Positions 38,690 through 46,412 of a stretch of 64,000 nt of DNA are shown piece by piece (position 1 is the stretch's first letter; each line of letters starts with the position of its first letter). Origin of the DNA: Massilia endophytica (GTDB lineage: Bacteria > Pseudomonadota > Gammaproteobacteria > Burkholderiales > Burkholderiaceae_D); contig NZ_CP088952.1 of the NCBI RefSeq assembly GCF_021165955.1, positions 1,240,001-1,304,000 of the forward strand, in the 5' to 3' direction. The notes beneath the pieces were generated by a model. That model made no database searches and was not told the origin of the DNA. It saw only the letters and a list, made by a program, of their open reading frames with translations. The position numbers and the translations under genes were made by a program.

Positions 38690-39683
38690 CGGCTTCGGCG
38701 GCTGCCGCCTCGCGGTTGAAGGCGTCGATCAGGTCCTTGCCCACGCGGCCTGCCACTGCGCCCTGCACGGGCAGCAGGGCCTTGCGCCATTCGGCCTTCT
38801 GCTGCGGCGTGAGCGTAATGATCTCCGTCTTGCCGGACTTGCGGATGCCGTCGAGCGCCGCATCGTTCTCCTGCTGCGCAATGTGGTTGGCGTAGGTGGT
38901 GGCCTGCGCCATGGCGCCTTCCAGCGCGGTACGGATATCGCCCGGCAGCGCATCCCAGAACTTCTTGTTCACGATGACGGCATAGCCGATGTAGCCATGG
39001 TCGCTCACCGTCAGGTACTTCTGCACCTCATGCATCTTCTGGGTGTAGATGTTGGACGGCGTGTTCTCGCCGCCATCTACCACGCCCGTCTGCATGCCCT
39101 GGTACACCTCCGAGAAGGCCAGCACCTGCGGGTTGGCGCCCAGGGCGCGCATCTGGGCATCCAGCACTTTCGAGGACTGGATGCGCAGCTTCTGCCCTCG
39201 GAAATCCGCGGGTACTCGCAGCGGCTTGTTCGAGGTCATGTCCTTGAAGCCATTGTCCCAGTAGGCCAGGCCGACAATGCCCTTCGGCTCCAGCTTCTTG
39301 AACAGCGATTTGCCCACCGGCCCTTCGTTCACGCGCTGCAGCGCGGCCTTGCTCGGCAGGATGTAGGGAATGTCGTAGACCTCGAATTCCTTCACGCCCA
39401 GCGGCCCGAATTTCGACAGGGATGGGGCGAGCATCTGCACGGCGCCCATCTGCAGCGCTTCCAGTTCTTCCTTGTCCTTGTAAAGCTGGCTGTTCGGGTA
39501 AACCTCGACTTTCACACGGCCCTTGGTGGCTGCCTCCGCAAGCTCCTTGAACTTCTCGGCGCCTTTGCCCTTGGGCGTGTCGGCCGTGGTTACGTGGCTG
39601 AACTTGATGACGATGGGCGCTTGCGCGTAGGCGCCCGCGGCGGAGAATGTGGCGAAGGCGAAGATGATGGACTTCAGTTTCAT
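38682..39683 (-). CDS. TRAP transporter solute-binding protein, DctP family
   Basis: 333 residues. A signal peptide ends near AGAYAQ. DctP-family features are FSHVTTADTPKGKGAEKFKE, then VEVYPNSQLYKDKEELEALQMG, DIPYILPS and the QLRIQSS/ENTPSN segments with Arg for the carboxylate. It binds a C4-type or related carboxylate in the periplasm. It is the last gene of the itaconate-type operon, 39 bases after the lyase gene; GGAGAC precedes the ATG. The matching small (DctQ) and large (DctM) membrane subunits are absent in the window, so it must use a permease elsewhere. Confidence 0.9.
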   Translation of the reverse strand: MKLKSIIFAFATFSAAGAYAQAPIVIKFSHVTTADTPKGKGAEKFKELAEAATKGRVKVEVYPNSQLYKDKEELEALQMGAVQMLAPSLSKFGPLGVKEFEVYDIPYILPSKAALQRVNEGPVGKSLFKKLEPKGIVGLAYWDNGFKDMTSNKPLRVPADFRGQKLRIQSSKVLDAQMRALGANPQVLAFSEVYQGMQTGVVDGGENTPSNIYTQKMHEVQKYLTVSDHGYIGYAVIVNKKFWDALPGDIRTALEGAMAQATTYANHIAQQENDAALDGIRKSGKTEIITLTPQQKAEWRKALLPVQGAVAGRVGKDLIDAFNREAAAAEAVK

Positions 39684-39722
39684 TGGGTGTCTCCAGAGTG
39701 AGTAGGGGCTCTTGCGGCCTTG

Positions 39723-40517
39723 TTAAAGGGATTTGAGAATCTGTTCTGCGGCGAGGATTACGGGACGGTCGATCATGCGGCCGTCCACGGCCACTGCTGC
39801 GCCGTTCGAGGCCTGTGCGGCGTCCACGACGCGCCTGGCCCAGGCGACGTCCTCCGCGCTTGGCGAAAATGCCGCGTGCACTGCCGCCAGCTGCCTGGGA
39901 TGGATGCACAGCTTGGCGCCGAAGCCGAGGCCGCGCGCGTAGCACGCATCGCTGCCGATCCGTGCCTCATCGTCGATGGCGGTGGTGACGCCATCCACCG
40001 GCGCGCCCAGCCCTGCAAGGCGGGAGGCGAGCACCAGGCGGGATCGGAACAGCAGCAGGCCTTCCCGCTCGTCCGTGATGCCGAGATCGAGAGCGAAGTC
40101 GATGGAGCCGAACATCAGCCGTTCGACTCGCGGCCCTGCCGCCAGTGCTTCCACAGCGGCGATGCCTGCCGCAGTTTCGATCAGCGGATAGACCGCTGCT
40201 GCGCTGGCAGCGCGGGCGATATGGTCGAGGCGTTCGGCTTTCGGCAGCACGATGCCGGCGAGGCGCGGGCCGGCCAGGCGGCACATGGCGAGATCGTCGG
40301 CGAACCATGCGCTGTCGGCCGAATTGATACGCACCAGTAAGGGTACGCCCGGCGTTGCCGCTTCCAGCCATGCTGCAAGCGCCTCGCGTGCGCCGGCCTT
40401 CGCTTCGGCCGGCACGGCGTCTTCCAGGTCCACAATGACTGCCCCCGCGCCTGCCGCGCAGGCCTTGCCGAAGCGCTCGGGGCGGTTGCCGGGAACGAAG
40501 AGGTAGGAGCGCGTCAC
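39723..40517 (-). CDS. CitE/HpcH-type CoA-ester lyase (citramalyl-CoA lyase candidate)
   Basis: 264 residues, a normal short CitE-like length. Motifs: RSYLFVPGNRPERFGKA, the metal-binding IVDLEDAVP with Glu/Asp, LLVRIN, LPKAE, PLIETAAGI and the FGSIDFALDLG strand. CitE-like lyases split acyl-CoA esters of hydroxyacids. In the context (CoA transferase, MaoC hydratase) the expected reaction is (S)-citramalyl-CoA to acetyl-CoA and pyruvate. Its start overlaps the MmgE/PrpD stop by 4 bases (ATGA), so they are coupled. The specific substrate is inferred from context. Confidence 0.85.
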   Translation of the reverse strand: MTRSYLFVPGNRPERFGKACAAGAGAVIVDLEDAVPAEAKAGAREALAAWLEAATPGVPLLVRINSADSAWFADDLAMCRLAGPRLAGIVLPKAERLDHIARAASAAAVYPLIETAAGIAAVEALAAGPRVERLMFGSIDFALDLGITDEREGLLLFRSRLVLASRLAGLGAPVDGVTTAIDDEARIGSDACYARGLGFGAKLCIHPRQLAAVHAAFSPSAEDVAWARRVVDAAQASNGAAVAVDGRMIDRPVILAAEQILKSL

Positions 40518-41863
40518 AGCAGGCTGCCCACTTGCGGCAGGCGGGCCATGGACCAGACCTTGTCCGCCACCGCGTTCATTTCGTCTTCTGCCGCTGCGCC
40601 GGAGAATGCGGCGAGGCGCACAGCCTTGTCGTGCAGCTCGCGGCGGCTCAGGGTGTTGCCCGGATCTCCCTTAGGCTCGTCGACGCGTCCACCCAGAATG
40701 CGGCCATCGGTGGTGGTGACCGCTACCTTCCCGATCCAGCGTTCCGGATAGGCGGCATCGACTTCCTCGTCCAGAACCATATGCACTTTGCTGCGGAAAT
40801 CGGCAATGCGCGGGTCGTTGTAGTAGTTCTCGAATTCCGTCAGGCCTGCAATCCTGAACTCCGCAATCAGCCCGAGCACCGTACCCATCGAGAACTTCGC
40901 CTGGTGGACGGTTTGCGGATTGACGACGGGGCCCAGCACATCGATGGCGCCCTGATGCACATAAGCTTCCACGCGCGCGATCCGTTCCGCAGTCAGTCCG
41001 TGTTCGCCCATCACCTGCAGCAGCGCATCGGCGGCAGGGTGGGTATGGCGGCAGGAGGCGTGGAACTTGAAGGAGGTTTCGGCGAGCGCCCAGCGCTGGC
41101 CCAGGCGGTCGGTGAGCTTCGACGGATCTGCATCGCGCGACATTCCGGCGGCCATGCCCTGCGCGCCTTCCAGAATGCGGCGCGCGCCGGTAAAGCCGCC
41201 CTGCGCGAGGTAGGCCGCCATGAGGCCGTCGCTGGCGGCTTTCGCCGTATGCAGCTGTTTCGAATCCGCCGCGTCGCGCAGGAATTCCCACAGCCCTGCG
41301 GCCTGCGTGCCTGCGGAACCGAAGGCATGCAGCATCTGTTCAGGCGTCAGCTTGAGCAGGCTGCCTGCGGCGGCAGCCGCGGCGATAGTTCCTGCCGTGC
41401 CGGTGGTGTGGAAGATCTTGTAGTGCGAGCGGCCCAGGAACTCACCCACGCGGATGCCCACCTCATAGCCCGCGGTGACGGCGCACAGCAGTTCCTTCCC
41501 GCTGCTGCCGAGGGACTGCGCCACCGCCAGCGCGGCCGGGAACACGACGGCGGCGGGATGGAAGACGGAGCCGTTGTGCACATCGTCCTGCTCGGCGAAA
41601 TGGGAGGAGGCGCCGTTCACCAGGGCGGCGAACAGCGGGGTGCTGCGCGTGCGGGAGATCAGCACTTCACAGGGGCCGAGTGCGCCCATCTGCTGCGCAA
41701 ACGCGGCGATGGTTTCGACCGGCCTGGCTCCTTTGCCTGCCAGCGCGGAGCCGATCCAGTCCAGGAACAGGTCTTCGGCGCGGCGGACGACGTTCTCCGG
41801 TATGTCCTGGAATTGCAGATTGGCCGCAAAGGCAGCCAGCTGCTGCGATGGATGTTCGCTCAT
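40514..41863 (-). CDS. MmgE/PrpD-family protein
   Basis: 449 residues from the ATG at 41863, chosen because GAGGAGA lies just upstream; an in-frame extension to 41962 has no such site. The MmgE/PrpD fold is recognisable from DWIGSALAGKGARPVETI, NGASSHFAEQDDVHNGSVFHPAAVVFPAALA, the GTQAAGLWEF block and FKFHASCRHTHPAADAL. Members include 2-methylcitrate dehydratase and cis-aconitate decarboxylase. In the Pseudomonas itaconate cluster a PrpD-family gene is present but its exact role there is not settled; here it lies between the transferase and the lyase. Cytoplasmic. Confidence 0.85.
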   Translation of the reverse strand: MSEHPSQQLAAFAANLQFQDIPENVVRRAEDLFLDWIGSALAGKGARPVETIAAFAQQMGALGPCEVLISRTRSTPLFAALVNGASSHFAEQDDVHNGSVFHPAAVVFPAALAVAQSLGSSGKELLCAVTAGYEVGIRVGEFLGRSHYKIFHTTGTAGTIAAAAAAGSLLKLTPEQMLHAFGSAGTQAAGLWEFLRDAADSKQLHTAKAASDGLMAAYLAQGGFTGARRILEGAQGMAAGMSRDADPSKLTDRLGQRWALAETSFKFHASCRHTHPAADALLQVMGEHGLTAERIARVEAYVHQGAIDVLGPVVNPQTVHQAKFSMGTVLGLIAEFRIAGLTEFENYYNDPRIADFRSKVHMVLDEEVDAAYPERWIGKVAVTTTDGRILGGRVDEPKGDPGNTLSRRELHDKAVRLAAFSGAAAEDEMNAVADKVWSMARLPQVGSLL

Positions 41864-41876
41864 GTTCTCCTCTTGC

Positions 41877-43055
41877 TCAAATGGCTTGCTGTTCGCGCAG
41901 CGCGGCGATGGCCTCGGGCGCGTAGCCAAGGCCGGACAGGATGGTTTCGGTATGCTGGCCAAGTGCCGGCACTTCGTCCATGCGCGCCTCCCAGGTATTC
42001 GGCACGCCGGGCGGCAGCAGGGCGGGGATTGAACCCGCCGGTGTCGGCACCTCCGTCCAGCGGCCGCGCGCCTTCAACTGGGCGTGCTCCCACAGGTCGT
42101 GCATGTCGTTCAGGTGGGCATTCGCGATTTGCGCGCTGTCCAGGCGCTCGATCACCTGCTCGGCGCTCAGCTTCATGAACACCTCGTCGATGATGGAGCG
42201 CAGTTCGGTGCGGGCCGCATTGCGGGCAGCATTGGATGCGAAACGCGGATTGGCGGCCAGTGAAGGCTGCAGCAGCACCTTCTCGCAGAACAGCGCCCAT
42301 TCCCGTTCGTTCTGCAGGCCGAGCATCACAGTCTTGCCGTCGCCTGCAGGGAAGGGACCATAGGGATAGATGGTGGCGTGCGCGGCGCCTGCCCGCGGCG
42401 GCGGCGAGGCGCCGTCCATTGCGTAGTACAAGGGATAGTTCATCCACTCGGCCAGGCTTTCCAGCATGGACACGTCGATATTGCAGCCCTTGCCGGTCTT
42501 GCCGCGCTGGATAAGGGCCGCGAGAATATTCGTGTAGGCGTACATGCCAGCGGCGATATCGGCGATGGAGCAGCCTGCCTTGGCGGGTTCCTCCGGCGAA
42601 CCGGTAATGGAAAGGAAGCCGGATTCGCTCTGGATCAGGAGGTCGTAGGCTTTCTTGTCGCGGTAAGGGCCATCCGCGCCGTAGCCCGAGATGTCGCAGA
42701 CGATCAGGCGCGGATAGCGTTCGCTCAGCGCCTCGTAGGAGAGGCCCAGGCGCGCCGCTGCGCCCGGCGCAAGGTTCTGTACCAGCACGTCGGCGTCCGC
42801 CAGCAGCTTGTCCAGGATGCGCGTGGCTTCCCCGTGCTTCACGTCGAGCGTGAGGCTCTCCTTGGAGCGGTTGGTCCACACGAAATGGGAGGCGAGGCCG
42901 CGTGCGCGCGCATCGTAAGCGCGGGCGAAATCGCCCACGCCGGGCCGCTCCACCTTGATCACGCGGGCGCCGAGATCGGCCAGCTGGCGCGTGCAGAAGG
43001 GCGCCGCGATGGCATGTTCCAGGGTGATGACGGTGATGCCGTCGAGTGGACGCAT
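41877..43055 (-). CDS. Class III (CaiB/BaiF) CoA transferase, itaconate CoA-transferase candidate
   Basis: 392 residues from the ATG at 43055, preceded by GAGGAGG; a longer open frame to 43367 overlaps the dehydrogenase and was rejected. Motifs: LDGITVITLEHAIAAPFCTRQLADLGARVIKVE, the VQNLAPGAA block and AYDLLIQSESGF. The position of the family's nucleophilic Asp aligns with Glu199 in VSMLES, a Glu version of this motif. Class III transferases move CoA from a donor such as succinyl-CoA to a carboxylate, here probably itaconate, to start the pathway. Gene spacing to the MmgE/PrpD gene is 13 bases. Oxalate or another acid remains possible. Confidence 0.82.
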   Translation of the reverse strand: MRPLDGITVITLEHAIAAPFCTRQLADLGARVIKVERPGVGDFARAYDARARGLASHFVWTNRSKESLTLDVKHGEATRILDKLLADADVLVQNLAPGAAARLGLSYEALSERYPRLIVCDISGYGADGPYRDKKAYDLLIQSESGFLSITGSPEEPAKAGCSIADIAAGMYAYTNILAALIQRGKTGKGCNIDVSMLESLAEWMNYPLYYAMDGASPPPRAGAAHATIYPYGPFPAGDGKTVMLGLQNEREWALFCEKVLLQPSLAANPRFASNAARNAARTELRSIIDEVFMKLSAEQVIERLDSAQIANAHLNDMHDLWEHAQLKARGRWTEVPTPAGSIPALLPPGVPNTWEARMDEVPALGQHTETILSGLGYAPEAIAALREQQAI

Positions 43056-43065
43056 GTTGGCCTCC

Positions 43066-44226
43066 TCAGAAGGAACGGGGCATGCCCAGCACGTGTTCGG
43101 CCACGTAGGACAGGATAAGGTTGGTGGAGATGGGCGCCACCTGGTAGAGGCGCGTTTCGCGGAACTTGCGCTCCACGTCGTACTCATGGGCGAAGCCGAA
43201 ACCGCCGTGGAACTGAAGGCAGGCGTTCGCCGCCTCCCAGGAAGCGTCCGCCGCCAGCATCTTGGCCATGTTTGCCTGGGTGCCGCAGGGCTGGTGCGCA
43301 TCGAACAGCTCGCAGGCCTTGTAGCGCATGAGGTTTGCGGCTTCCAGGTTGATGAAGGCTTTCGCAATCGGGAACTGCACGCCCTGGTTCTGGCCGATGG
43401 GGCGGCCGAACACCACGCGCTCGTTCACGTACTTTGTCACCTTGTCGATGAACCAGTAGCCGTCGCCGATGCACTCGGCGGCGATCAGGGTGCGTTCGGC
43501 ATTCAGGCCATCCAGGATGTATTTGAAGCCCTTGCCTTCCTCGCCGATCAGGTTCTCCGCCGGGATCTCCAAGTTTTCGAAGAAGAGCTCATTGGTTTCG
43601 TGGTTCACCATGTTCAGGATGGGCTGCACGGTCATGCCCTTGCCGATGGCTTCGCGCAGGTCCACGAGGAAGATGGACATGCCTTCGGACTTCTTCGTCA
43701 CCTCCGCCAGAGGCGTGGTGCGGGCCAGCAGGATCATGAGGTCCGAGTGCTGGATGCGCGAGATCCACACCTTCTGGCCGTTGATCACGTAGCGGTCGCC
43801 TTTCTTCACGGCCGTGGTCTTGATCTTCGTGGTGTCGGTGCCGGTGGTGGGTTCCGTCACGGCCATCGATTGCAGGCGCAGCTCGCCGGTGGCGATCTTC
43901 GGCAGATAGAACTCTTTCTGCTCCTTTGAACCGTGACGAAGGAGGGTGCCCATGTTGTACATCTGGCCGTGGCAGGCGCCGGAGTTGCCGCCGCTGCGGT
44001 TGATCTCCTCCATGATGATGGACGCTTCCGTCAGGCCCAGGCCGGAGCCGCCGTACTCCTGCGGAATGAGCGCAGCGAGCCAGCCAGCCTCGGTGAGCGC
44101 GTTGACGAATTTCTCGGGATAGCCGCGCGCCTCATCGACTTCGCGGAAATAGGAAGAGGGGAATTCCGCGCACAGCGCGCGCACGGCGTCGCGAATGTCC
44201 TGGTACTGGTCGTTTTGATGCTGCAT
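43066..44226 (-). CDS. Acyl-CoA dehydrogenase
   Basis: 386 residues. FAD-type ACAD blocks are clear: ALIPQEYGGSGLG, MAVTEPTTGTDTT, VINGQKVWISRIQHSD, RPIGQNQGVQFPIA and FHGGFGFAHEYDVERKFRETRLYQVAP. The usual C-terminal catalytic Glu (YEG) is YQV here, while Glu in LNAERTLIAA lies where isovaleryl-CoA dehydrogenases carry their base, so it may be of that type. The role in an itaconate-like operon is unclear; the Pseudomonas cluster also carries one. It sits 10 bases from each neighbour's edge and is surely co-transcribed. Confidence 0.88.
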   Translation of the reverse strand: MQHQNDQYQDIRDAVRALCAEFPSSYFREVDEARGYPEKFVNALTEAGWLAALIPQEYGGSGLGLTEASIIMEEINRSGGNSGACHGQMYNMGTLLRHGSKEQKEFYLPKIATGELRLQSMAVTEPTTGTDTTKIKTTAVKKGDRYVINGQKVWISRIQHSDLMILLARTTPLAEVTKKSEGMSIFLVDLREAIGKGMTVQPILNMVNHETNELFFENLEIPAENLIGEEGKGFKYILDGLNAERTLIAAECIGDGYWFIDKVTKYVNERVVFGRPIGQNQGVQFPIAKAFINLEAANLMRYKACELFDAHQPCGTQANMAKMLAADASWEAANACLQFHGGFGFAHEYDVERKFRETRLYQVAPISTNLILSYVAEHVLGMPRSF

Positions 44227-44235
44227 GGTTTGCTC

Positions 44236-45093
44236 TCAGAAGAAATCGATATCGGCTTCGGCCTGCATGGCCAGCTCGCCCCGTTGGTTCTCGGCCCACA
44301 GCACGACGCGGCCATCGCCTGCCTGCTTGCCATGGACGCTGAAGGAATGGACGTCGAACAGCGGCGACACGGCGCGGAAGCTGAATGCCTTGACGCGCGC
44401 GGCAGGCAGTTGGGCGCGCAGCAGCTCCATGAGCAGCGTGGCGATCAGCGGGCCGTGCACGATCAGGCCCGGATAGCCTTCCACCTCCGTGACATAGCTG
44501 CGGTCGTAGTGGATGCGGTGGCCGTTGAAGGTGAGGGCGGAATAGCGGAACAGGAGAACGGCGTCCGGCGCGATAGCGCGCGACCACTGGGCGCCCGTGG
44601 GCGGCGCCTTGGGCGCGGGCGCCGGAGCGCCGGGCTGCGGCATGTCGCGGTAGACGATGTCGTGTTCCTCGGTGACGGCGACGCGGCCTTCCTGCGCTAT
44701 CTCATGGCGCACGGTGACGAAGGCCAGCGGGCCGGTGGCGCCGGTCTTGTCCTTCACGTCGAGGATGGTGGAGGTGCGCGAAAGTTCCGCGCCCACGGTG
44801 AGCTGGCCGGGGAAGGTCAGCCGTCCGCCTGCCCACATGCGGCGCGGCAGGGGAATGGGCGGCAGGAAGCCGCCGCGCTGTGGATGGCCGTCCTCGCCCA
44901 GGCCGGACTGGGGCGCCACGCTCCAGAACAGAATCCAGTGCCACAGGGGCGGAAGCGGCTCGCCGGCGCGCGGCGCTGCGGGCAGGTCGAGCGTGGCCGC
45001 CAGGGCGGCGACGGGGCCGGGTGCAGCCGTGTCGCGCAGCGTTTCGCGGCGGCCCACCCATTGCTGCATCAAGGAAAGATCGAACTGGGACAT
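44236..45093 (-). CDS. MaoC/FAS1-like hydratase (itaconyl-CoA hydratase candidate)
   Basis: 285 residues, two hotdog domains in one chain. The N-terminal FAS1-like part has PLWHWILFW and RRMWAGGRLTF; the C-terminal part has the hydratase signature IHYDRSYVTEVEGYPGLIVHGP with the catalytic Asp and His. This arrangement is that of mesaconyl-C4-CoA and itaconyl-CoA hydratases. Adding water to itaconyl-CoA gives (S)-citramalyl-CoA for the lyase at 39723. It is the first gene of the six-gene operon, after a 163-base gap that should hold the promoter. Confidence 0.82.
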   Translation of the reverse strand: MSQFDLSLMQQWVGRRETLRDTAAPGPVAALAATLDLPAAPRAGEPLPPLWHWILFWSVAPQSGLGEDGHPQRGGFLPPIPLPRRMWAGGRLTFPGQLTVGAELSRTSTILDVKDKTGATGPLAFVTVRHEIAQEGRVAVTEEHDIVYRDMPQPGAPAPAPKAPPTGAQWSRAIAPDAVLLFRYSALTFNGHRIHYDRSYVTEVEGYPGLIVHGPLIATLLMELLRAQLPAARVKAFSFRAVSPLFDVHSFSVHGKQAGDGRVVLWAENQRGELAMQAEADIDFF

Positions 45094-45150
45094 GTCGGCC
45101 CTTCATGTTGAAAGAAGGGCCAGTGTATGGCGCAGGGGTGGGCGCCACAA

Positions 45151-45183
45151 TTTGCGATTTTGGAAGGGGGGCTTGCGTTTTGC
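45151..45183. promoter_or_regulatory. 21-bp-spaced direct repeat upstream of the itaconate-type operon
   Basis: TTTGCGATTTTG and CTTGCGTTTTG lie with their TTGCG cores at 45152 and 45173, exactly 21 bp (two helical turns) apart. The pair falls in the promoter gap of the hydratase operon and of the divergent small gene. A LysR or similar regulator site is possible; no operator of this family is recognised for certain. Confidence 0.25.
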
Positions 45184-45256
45184 TTGAGTGGCGTGGCGCG
45201 CGCGCCCTTCGTGCAAAAGCCGTTATGATAGGTTTGACAAGATTGTTGGGGAGCTA

Positions 45257-45427
45257 ATGATGAGAACGGAACGCGATACGGACAGTCCGGTCCGGGCGCA
45301 CCAGACGCCGGACCCGGAAACGCCGCCTCCGATACCGGAGAAGGAGCCGCCGCCGGATATCCAGCCGGTGCCCGAGGCGCCGCCGGTCGAGGAACCGCAG
45401 CGCAAGCAGGTGCCGATCAAGGCTTAG
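45257..45427 (+). CDS. Small proline-rich acidic protein
   Basis: 56 residues, GGGGAG 4 bases before ATG (a second ATG follows at once). It is almost all low-complexity Pro/Glu/Asp (PDPETPPPIPEKEPPPDIQ), ending in QVPIKA. No known family. The 3' end overlaps by 11 bases with the opposite-strand small gene, which is also Pro- and Glu-rich. Both have good ribosome sites, which supports them being real. Function unknown. Confidence 0.55.
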   Translation: MMRTERDTDSPVRAHQTPDPETPPPIPEKEPPPDIQPVPEAPPVEEPQRKQVPIKA

Positions 45428-45578
45428 GCGGCTGGGGCGGCTGGGGCGGGCGCTGCGGAATCTTGCGCACCTCCTCTTCGGTTTCCTTCTCGCCCGGCGT
45501 TTTCTCGCCGCTGCCGATATCCGGTTCGTCGATGAGGTGGCCGCCTTCGCCGGCCTTGTCGGGTTTCTGCTCTTGCAT
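45417..45578 (-). CDS. Small acidic/proline-rich protein, convergent overlap
   Basis: 53 residues from the ATG at 45578, preceded by GGAGG. The sequence is charged then proline-rich (DEPDIGSGEKTPGEKETEEEV, then PQRPPQPPQPPKP). It resembles the small proline-rich protein on the opposite strand and shares its 3' end with it. Probably disordered and cytoplasmic; role unknown. Confidence 0.55.
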   Translation of the reverse strand: MQEQKPDKAGEGGHLIDEPDIGSGEKTPGEKETEEEVRKIPQRPPQPPQPPKP

Positions 45579-45723
45579 GGTGACCTCCACAGGCTGTTCG
45601 AGGGCCGATGCTAGCAGGGCGCTTCCAAGGGCGGCGCGGCATTGAGATGCGGTAACTGTTGCCGCACGGATACAAATTGCACACTTTGTGCTGCATGTCA
45701 CAAGTGCGTCAATAAAGTATTTT

Positions 45724-45729
45724 TATAAT
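45724..45729 (+). promoter_or_regulatory. Candidate -10 box before a small membrane protein gene
   Basis: TATAAT in an A/T-rich stretch, 37 bases before the ATG at 45766. There is no convincing -35 hexamer at 16 to 18 bp. Confidence 0.3.
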
Positions 45730-45765
45730 CGATTCATCCATCAAGCAAAACCAATGGAGCTCATC

Positions 45766-45894
45766 ATGGGGAACTCGCTGCACAACAAAATCTACCTGGG
45801 CCGCCGCACCGATACGACGCTGCGCGCCATGATTTACGCGGGTGCCGTCGCGGGTCTGGGCCTGCTGCTGTGGAGCCTGCGCGCCCTGAAATAA
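45766..45894 (+). CDS. Small single-pass membrane protein
   Basis: 42 residues from the ATG at 45766, chosen because GGAG lies 6 bases upstream; an ATG at 45754 is in frame. Polar and basic head (HNKIYLGRRTDTTLR), then one hydrophobic helix (~residues 18-37, GAVAGLGLLLWSL). No family recognised. Typical of small inner-membrane proteins of unknown function. Confidence 0.55.
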   Translation: MGNSLHNKIYLGRRTDTTLRAMIYAGAVAGLGLLLWSLRALK

Positions 45895-45964
45895 GGGGAT
45901 TGCTTGCCGCCGCCCCCGGGGGCGCGTACCATGACGGCCGCAAGGCCCTCATGGACATCGAGCA

Positions 45965-46324
45965 ATGAAAAACGAAAAACTCAGTACGGACGAATACAAC
46001 GCGCTGGAAGAAGTACGGCGCGGCATCAAGGGCAAACCGAGCGCCTGCGTGGGCCGCAACAGCAAGCGGCTCTCGGGCATCAAGTTCATCAGCATCTCCC
46101 GCGACGGGCGCATTGCGCTGACGGACAAGGGCAAGGAGGCGCTGTTCCTGCGCCGCTGCATCCTGGCGCTGCGCAGCCTGGCCGACGCGCCGGGCACGCC
46201 GATCGATGCCGACGTCGCGGCCTTCCTCGGCAAGAAATCGCACATCGCCGCCATCGAAGGCGGCTTCGAGATCACCCCCAAAGGCCGCGAATCGCTGGCC
46301 GACATCGAATCCCACAGCCTTTGA
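45965..46324 (+). CDS. Hypothetical 119-residue protein
   Basis: Basic, cytoplasmic, no recognisable family. The pattern L-T-D-K-G-K-E-A-L-F-L and I-T-P-K-G-R-E-S-L looks like two winged-helix-like strands that read 'x-L-T-x-K-G', so a DNA-binding protein is possible but unproven. It converges with the M16 protease pair across a REP-like hairpin pair. Confidence 0.6.
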   Translation: MKNEKLSTDEYNALEEVRRGIKGKPSACVGRNSKRLSGIKFISISRDGRIALTDKGKEALFLRRCILALRSLADAPGTPIDADVAAFLGKKSHIAAIEGGFEITPKGRESLADIESHSL

Positions 46325-46329
46325 CCAGT

Positions 46330-46409
46330 CGTCCCCGCGAAGGCGGGGACCCAGGGGAGTATCAGCGCCGGGTGCCCCCCCCTGGGCTCCCGCCTTCGCG
46401 GGAGCGACG
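46330..46409. repeat. REP-like double hairpin (convergent intergenic)
   Basis: Left arm GTCCCCGC-GAAG-GCGGGGAC (46331-46350) is a perfect 8-bp hairpin. Right arm CTCCCGC-CTTC-GCGGGAG (46387-46404) is a perfect 7-bp hairpin. The arms are also inverted copies of one another with CGTC and CCCAGG flanks, so the whole can fold back. The core resembles the widespread proteobacterial GCGAAGGCGGG repeat. It sits exactly between two converging stop codons, so it also serves as a 3' end structure. Confidence 0.8.
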
Positions 46410-46412
46410 GAG

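Noticed and set aside
40532..42178. Plus-strand open frame of 548 codons across MmgE/PrpD and the CoA transferase
   Set aside because: Antisense to two strongly recognisable genes; no start signal or family match.
43056..43367. Upstream extension of the CoA transferase
   Set aside because: Lies inside the acyl-CoA dehydrogenase gene; the GAGGAGG at the ATG 43055 decides the start.
45234..45239. Perfect TTGACA box before the small proline-rich gene
   Set aside because: A -10 box at normal spacing would fall inside the coding region, so it cannot be the -35 of this gene.
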